The notes under the pieces were generated by a model. The model searched no databases. It was not told the DNA's origin and saw only the letters and a program-made list of their open reading frames with translations. A DNA stretch of 64,000 nucleotides from Cruorifilaria tuberocauda (Eukaryota > Nematoda > Chromadorea > Rhabditida > Onchocercidae): positions 1 to 64,000 of the forward strand of contig JABVXU010000002.1 in assembly GCA_013365365.1 (NCBI GenBank). Reading direction: 5' to 3'. The position numbers and the translations under genes are program-made. Positions 61,400 through 64,000 of this stretch are shown here, piece by piece. Each line of letters opens with the position of its first letter. Position 1 is the stretch's first letter.

Positions 61400-64000
61400 T
61401 GTCGGGTTTATTTATTATCGGACAGTTCCAGCTTGCGTCTCCATAGTCTTGATCACTCACTACACTGAGTTGCGTCTATAAATTGAAAGCTTGTTTTGTA
61501 ACGAATTTCGTATAACTTTTACCTACAGACTTCTCTTCCATCTTTCTTCACTTTCGTGTTTTTCATCGAAGTTGTATTCGTCCAACCTGATGGTTCTCTT
61601 CACCATATTTTATAATTTCTGAACTGTTTTAATTGTGGAGGATTCTTTTGTGACACTATCAACAGGACTGTCTTTATTTGGAGTATGGTGGAACAAAGTT
61701 TTTGTTTTATCTGGTTTGTATGAGTTTTCGTAATAATCGGGAATAGTTCTGAATCCAATATAATGTAAATTCAGGGTCAGACATTAAAGTTATTGGTATA
61801 TTCTCGAATTCCAATTGATTTATTACATATTTATCACTCTTATTTCAATAAGTATTGCCAATAATTCCATTCGAAGTGCGGTTCTGCCTTAATTGTTGCA
61901 ACTCTGTACTTTGCGAATACAAAGGAAGTTTTAATTTCTTAATTTCTGTAACTTTGTTATTTGTAGTGCAGAATAAGTTGCATCTGTGAAAACGTGGAAA
62001 TTGCAATTTTTCTGGAAGGGAAGATCAGTCGTGGTAGTTCCTTTACATTTTTTCGCTATTCCTTTATTAGGGAATTCCATGCTTCTTTGTCTTCTTCGGA
62101 TATAACTTGATACCATTTTTTCCCTATAAGTTTTGAAGAAAAAGTTTGAATCGAATCATAATTGGCATAAGAAATATCCAATTGAATCTCATTGATTGCA
62201 ATTTTTCTCTTTTTGTGAGGTCATCTTCGTTTTAGAGTTTTAAAATGGTTTCAGAAATATCCTTTTTAGAATTTCAATTGATCCAAGAATTTTCTTGAGT
62301 CGTGTCTCATCTGGTCTATCATTTTTATAAATAAGTTTATTAAATTCGTTATCATCGAGAATGATTCTCTTCCGTCATTTGAAACTTCTTCAAAGATAGT
62401 TTTCATTTCCTCATAATTTTTGAATGCTTCTTGGGTTCCTTTGTTGGAAAAACATTGTAAACGTATATTTCTGATTTCTAAAGCACTTTTGCTTCCATGA
62501 GTTTCCAAGCGATAATTTGAGTGAGAATAGAAAGAGAAATGATATTAATCCAAATCTTTGAACTCTTTGAAAACGATGACATACGAGATTTTTCTTGGTG
62601 ATTTTTCGTTTGCCTTCTTTAATAGAATTGATTTTAACATAATCTAACTCAGATTTTGTTTGGTCTTCATTAAAATTAGAAGCATTTTTATAATAAATGT
62701 AAGGTAATTGATATATTGATTCTCAGATAGTATCGATCTGACCTTTCTATAAATTAGGAAAAATCTTGATTCCGTATCCTGGATCTTATACGATGATATG
62801 AATTCCGATAAATGGTCAGCTTCAATAAGTATATCTGCTGTTCCTAACATGTATCTTCTTCATCTAGTTTTCTAAGACATGTTCTATATGGCTAAGGATT
62901 AGCTTAATGACTTGTCGACTATTTGTTAAATAGTCTAATACATAAGTTTTGATGGTTATAATTTTGCATTTTATGGTTTTTTTATTTCCAATTTAGTATC
63001 TGATTTTGGTTTGAAACTTCATTGCTGAAAGAGAAGAACCTCAGATCTTTTATGATCCCTTTTAAATTCAACTAATTTGCTATTCTTTCGAGAGATAAAG
63101 GATGATTGTAATCTATGTTAAATGATACCACAGCTTCTTTTTGAATTTTTGGTATATGGATTACTTCAGTCTCTTTAAATTTCTTACCTAAATAGTCGGT
63201 TGAATTAGTTACGGGCTATTGCTATGTAGCATTCGTTTCAGTTTCTTTGATGAGCATTTGGCTCTCTAACTAAGTTCATTAGGAATGGTCGGAGATTATC
63301 AAGCCCATTAAATCTTGTCTGATAAACCTTGTTCAAGATCCATGGTTATCATTTAAAATTGATATTGATTTAATACTTGAATGCTTCAACTTCTCATCTA
63401 TTACTTTTAATTGGTGGAGAACTCTTTCCATCGCCTCAGTTGTCGACTTTCACTCTTTATCATTTCGTTTGAGAGAATGAAATTCATTATAGAGTGATTT
63501 CTTTATAATGAGAGTTTTGCTTAATTTTTCGATCAATCAGTTCATAATTTTCGATGTCATAGTCATGATTGATTATCAGGCCTCTCCTTTCAAACATGAG
63601 ATCAAAAAGCTGATGAGTTTTTGGATATTTGAAATTTCCTGAGGGTGTGTAGCTGCGTTAAACTGCTCCAAAATTCCTTCAAAATCTTTGAATCCACGTT
63701 AAATTGATAATAGAAGTTATGATAGGTTTATTGCCAATGATAAATGGATAAGGGTGAATTTCGATATTTTTCATATTCATCATAATATGACTTCAAGGTA
63801 ACAGTAACTTTACTATTTAGGTAACTTTACATCATTTAACCTTATTTTTCATTGGCATTTGTCTTCTTTATTGTTGAAAGCATGATTTGTCATTGGAGAT
63901 AACTAATTTTGATTGATCGATTCCATCATACTGAAGTACAATTTGAAACATCTGACGATTCTTTTTTGGTTTCATATTGTTGTCTTCTTGCGGTACATTT
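61400..64000 (-). mobile_element. decayed BEL/Pao-type LTR retrotransposon, cut by window edge
   Basis: Minus-strand remnants in the order expected for a BEL/Pao polyprotein. About 63700-63370: gag region (DUF1759 type) with NEFHSLKRNDKE and TTEAMERVLHQLKVI, interrupted by in-frame stops, one of them where the family has Trp. About 62850-62640: the retropepsin-associated DUF1758 region with ADILIEADH (family PDILIGADY type). 62508-62266: the spacer after it. About 62050-61950: CNFHVFTDATYSA, matching the HVFTDAS motif of the Pao reverse transcriptase/RNase H part. About 61790: SDPEFTLYWIQN, like the family's SDSxxxLxWI. Most of the reverse transcriptase between 62266 and 62116 is deleted. Frames shift and stop repeatedly, so the element is dead. 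No LTR is visible in the window. Confidence 0.72.

Noticed and set aside
1..64000. tRNA, rRNA, spliced-leader RNA genes and CRISPR arrays
   Set aside because: Scanned for T-loop type motifs, leader sequences and regularly spaced repeats by eye; none found. Covariance-model search could still reveal small RNAs.

Overview
The window is nuclear DNA of a nematode. Short AT-rich introns interrupt almost every gene, 3' splice sites have the form TTTTCAG or TTTTAG, several start codons lie just downstream of a lone acceptor (likely spliced-leader sites), and the proteins are closest in type to worm genes such as cyk-4, ttll-15 and efl-1. The composition and the decayed BEL/Pao element would fit a parasitic clade III (filarial or ascarid type) worm, but that placement is inference. 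There are no bacterial, organellar, tRNA, rRNA or CRISPR features that I can support.

Layout. 0.9-12.8 kb: two head-to-tail genes for the centralspindlin Rho-GAP CYK-4/RACGAP1, each with 14 exons and the same intron phases. 12.8-16.9 kb: intergenic DNA with exon-like fragments of an unrecognised minus-strand gene. 16.9-20.4 kb (minus): ribosomal protein eL43 (RPL37A) and a small Barentsz/CASC3 protein. 21.6-24.2 kb (plus): a CK1-type kinase. 24.8-28.5 kb (minus): a TTLL-15-like membrane-anchored tubulin tyrosine ligase-like protein. 29.9-31.7 kb (plus): an unrecognised cysteine-rich protein with a membrane anchor. 32.9-35.4 kb (minus): octanoyltransferase LIPT2 directly downstream of mitochondrial ribosomal protein L42, probably one operon.

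36.2-44.4 kb (plus): three nuclear transcription genes in a row, the PAF1-complex subunit LEO1, an E2F4/5-type factor, and a short SUPT7L (SAGA) homologue. 46.5-50.0 kb (minus): alpha-SNAP, with a ZNF511-like zinc finger gene inside its first intron on the same strand. 52.2-59.3 kb (plus): the U1 snRNP factor PRPF39 with an N-terminal RS domain. 61.4-64 kb (minus): a decayed BEL/Pao retrotransposon.

No single new pathway is evident. The notable signals are the cyk-4 tandem pair (second copy truncated at its C-terminus, with the lost tail still readable behind the stop), a set of GC-AG introns including two that are reciprocal between the paralogues, a possible alternative first exon of the ttll-15-like gene, a 158-bp dispersed repeat present twice, and the orphan cysteine-rich gene. 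Gene models were built by hand from splice motifs, reading-frame continuity and remembered family sequences; exon lengths were checked for phase consistency, but no database search was run.
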